Source of the DNA: SIG455 sp045659025
GTDB lineage: Bacteria > Bacillota > Clostridia > UMGS1810
Direction: 5' to 3'
Length of the DNA: 7,479 bases
Assembly: GCA_045659025.1 (NCBI GenBank)
Contig: JAZOWA010000014.1
Span: 1-7,479 of the forward strand
In this document: piece by piece, positions 6,112 through 7,479 of the stretch
How positions within the stretch are numbered: the stretch's first letter is position 1
How the letters are laid out: each line of letters starts with the position of its first letter
The notes under the pieces: generated by a model
The model's database searches: none
Told to the model about the DNA's origin: nothing
The model's input: only the letters and a program-made list of their open reading frames with translations
Program-made: the position numbers and the translations under genes

Positions 6112-7128
6112 ATGAAAATATACGATCAGACGTTAACGATGCTTGAAGAGTATTTCAAAGCATCCGGTGAGAATCCTGCGAAGGCGAAAATAGTTTTCAC
6201 CAGTGTTTACAGAGACAAGATAACTTCGTTTTTGGAAATCGGCAATCTTTCTGCGCCTATAAAGGAAAAACTCGCAGAGGATTTTGAGTTTACTGCGATT
6301 GAGTTTATCACAAAATCCGAGAGCGAAGAGACCTGCAAGTACCTGTTTAGATTATCCGACGGTGCCACCATCGAAGCGGTTTTAATGAAGCATGATTACG
6401 GCAACGGGATTTGCATTTCTACCCAGGTGGGATGCAACATGAACTGTGCCTTTTGTGAAAGCGGTAAGCTGAAAAAAGTGCGTAATCTGGAAGTCCACGA
6501 GATGATTGGGCAGGTACTATACATAAAAGATGTATTTGAAATACCCATATCCCATGTGGTACTTATGGGTATAGGCGAGCCGTTTGACAATTACGATAAC
6601 GTTATGGCGTTTATAGACATAATCTCCGAGCAATTGGGAATCGCCATTCCTGCAAGGCGCATTACGATTTCCACGGCAGGTATTGTGCCGAAAATCATTG
6701 AGTATTCTAATCGTGAGTCTTTCAACAATCTCGCCATTAGTCTGCATGCTCCCAATGATGAAATCCGCAATGAGTTAATGCCGATAAACCGTTCCTACCC
6801 TATTAATTCGCTTATTGAAACCGCAAAAGTATATACACAACGCAGTAACAGGAAAATTACTTTTGCTTATATAATGATTAAAAACATAAACGACAGCAAC
6901 GAGTGTGCATTGCAGTTAGCAAATCTTTTACAGGATATAAACTGCTATGTGAACTTAATCCCTTATAATCAGACGAGATCGGGAGATTATGAGCCAAGTG
7001 ACAAAGAACGCATTGCAGAGTTTTTTGACATATTAAAAGGCCATAATCTCAATGTCACGGTAAGGCGGGAGTTTGGTAGCGACATAAATGCCGCCTGCGG
7101 ACAGTTAAGCGCTGAATATTCGATATAA
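6112..7128 (+). CDS. rlmN: RlmN/Cfr-family radical SAM 23S rRNA methyltransferase
   Basis: A 338-residue enzyme of the family that methylates adenosine 2503 of 23S rRNA (RlmN at C2, Cfr at C8), using S-adenosylmethionine and an Fe4S4 cluster. The cluster cysteines are C108-x3-C112-x2-C115. The two reaction cysteines are also present: Cys101 in GICISTQVGC (E. coli Cys118 equivalent) and Cys329 in DINAACGQL (Cys355 equivalent). The GEPFDNYDNV, ISLHAPNDEIRNELMPIN and VNLIPYN motifs are closer to RlmN than to Cfr. The N-terminal accessory domain (1-65) is present but divergent. The ATG has an AGAAGGA site just upstream. The gene stands alone, with its own promoter and terminator, convergent with an rRNA operon. 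Since Firmicutes rlmN often lies near rsmB and prpC/prkC, this may be a second paralogue. Confidence 0.9.
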   Translation: MKIYDQTLTMLEEYFKASGENPAKAKIVFTSVYRDKITSFLEIGNLSAPIKEKLAEDFEFTAIEFITKSESEETCKYLFRLSDGATIEAVLMKHDYGNGICISTQVGCNMNCAFCESGKLKKVRNLEVHEMIGQVLYIKDVFEIPISHVVLMGIGEPFDNYDNVMAFIDIISEQLGIAIPARRITISTAGIVPKIIEYSNRESFNNLAISLHAPNDEIRNELMPINRSYPINSLIETAKVYTQRSNRKITFAYIMIKNINDSNECALQLANLLQDINCYVNLIPYNQTRSGDYEPSDKERIAEFFDILKGHNLNVTVRREFGSDINAACGQLSAEYSI

Positions 7129-7133
7129 TATGA

Positions 7134-7167
7134 AAAAGCACAAAGGTTAATCTGCCTTTGTGCTTTT
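7134..7167 (+). terminator. Rho-independent terminator of the RlmN-like gene
   Basis: Arms 7134-7146 and 7155-7167 pair perfectly over 13 bp (core GCACAAAGG with CCTTTGTGC) around an 8-nt loop. The hairpin begins 5 nt after the stop codon and ends in TTTT then TATAATG. The A-run before it would give a U-run on the other strand as well, so it may work in both directions. Confidence 0.85.
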
Positions 7168-7183
7168 ATAATGCAAAAAGAAA

Positions 7184-7213
7184 AAAGCACCAAGGATGAA
7201 TCCTTGATGCTTT
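7184..7213 (-). terminator. Rho-independent terminator of the 5S-tRNA transcript
   Basis: Arms 7184-7196 and 7201-7213 pair over 13 positions with one G-U pair in the minus-strand RNA and a 4-nt loop. On the minus strand the hairpin runs into TTTTTT-C-TTTTT. It starts 1-2 nt after the tRNA discriminator base, so it closes the rRNA operon. Confidence 0.85.
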
Positions 7214-7214
7214 A

Positions 7215-7286
7215 TGACCCATAAGAGAGTCGAACTCTTGTCTTCGCCGTGAGAGGGCGATGTCTTGACCACTTGACCAATGGGCC
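7215..7286 (-). tRNA. tRNA-Glu (anticodon CUC)
   Basis: A complete cloverleaf of 72 nt reads on the minus strand. The acceptor GGCCCAT pairs with ATGGGTC (one G-U). The D arm is GTC...GAC, and the anticodon stem is TCGCC/GGCGA around the loop CTCTCAC. The variable loop is AGAC, and the T arm is AAGAG/CTCTT around TTCGACT. Loop position 33 is T, and positions 34-36 are CTC, which reads GAG glutamate codons. The 3' CCA is not encoded. The gene follows 5S rRNA on the same strand. Confidence 0.93.
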
Positions 7287-7309
7287 TTACATATTAAAGA
7301 TTAAATGCA

Positions 7310-7327
7310 GGCGCACTTCAGTGCGCC
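7310..7327 (-). other. GC-rich hairpin in the 5S-tRNA spacer
   Basis: GGCGCAC and GTGCGCC pair perfectly over 7 bp around a 4-nt loop, between the 3' end of 5S rRNA and tRNA-Glu. No T-run follows, so it is more likely a processing or spacer structure than a terminator. Confidence 0.6.
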
Positions 7328-7341
7328 CACACCGAATCAAG

Positions 7342-7459
<118 letters not shown>

Positions 7460-7479
7460 AAACTAAATAACGAATCTTT

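Overview
The window looks like a chromosomal segment of a low-to-moderate GC Firmicute, most likely an anaerobic gut-type Clostridia member. The basis is A/T-rich intergenic DNA, strong AAGGAGG-type ribosome binding sites, sigma-A-like promoters, a Firmicutes-style 5S rRNA, and genes typical of that group (PutP, DUF2157 plus GDYXXLXY, a CxxxCxxC RlmN/Cfr-family enzyme). The species cannot be fixed from the sequence alone.

Layout, left to right. Positions 26-2348 hold two minus-strand genes: a sodium/proline symporter (putP) and, upstream of it, a TetR-family regulator. A perfect 32-bp palindrome lies between them beside a predicted putP promoter, which suggests that the regulator controls the transporter. 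Positions 2428-4104 hold a minus-strand gene string ending in a strong terminator: a C-terminal remnant of L-rhamnose isomerase (rhaA), a COG2159-type amidohydrolase and a single-domain cupin. Positions 4151-5901 hold a translationally coupled membrane-protein pair, DUF2157 then GDYXXLXY, also on the minus strand. No terminator is visible between this pair and the rhaA remnant, so all five could be read from one promoter near 5967-5994.

The 210-bp region 5902-6111 is a divergent promoter region. To its right, on the plus strand, is an RlmN/Cfr-family radical SAM rRNA methyltransferase (6112-7128). It ends in its own terminator and converges on the tail of an rRNA operon transcribed on the minus strand: 5S rRNA, a spacer hairpin, tRNA-Glu(CUC), then a terminator. 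The 23S and 16S genes should lie beyond the right edge.

Most genes are recognisable housekeeping or accessory families. I see no defence island, CRISPR array, transposase or phage gene. The least ordinary items are the perfect palindrome between tetR and putP, the rhaA remnant that keeps metal-ligand positions but has lost about two thirds of the gene, and the stand-alone RlmN-like gene beside an rRNA operon.
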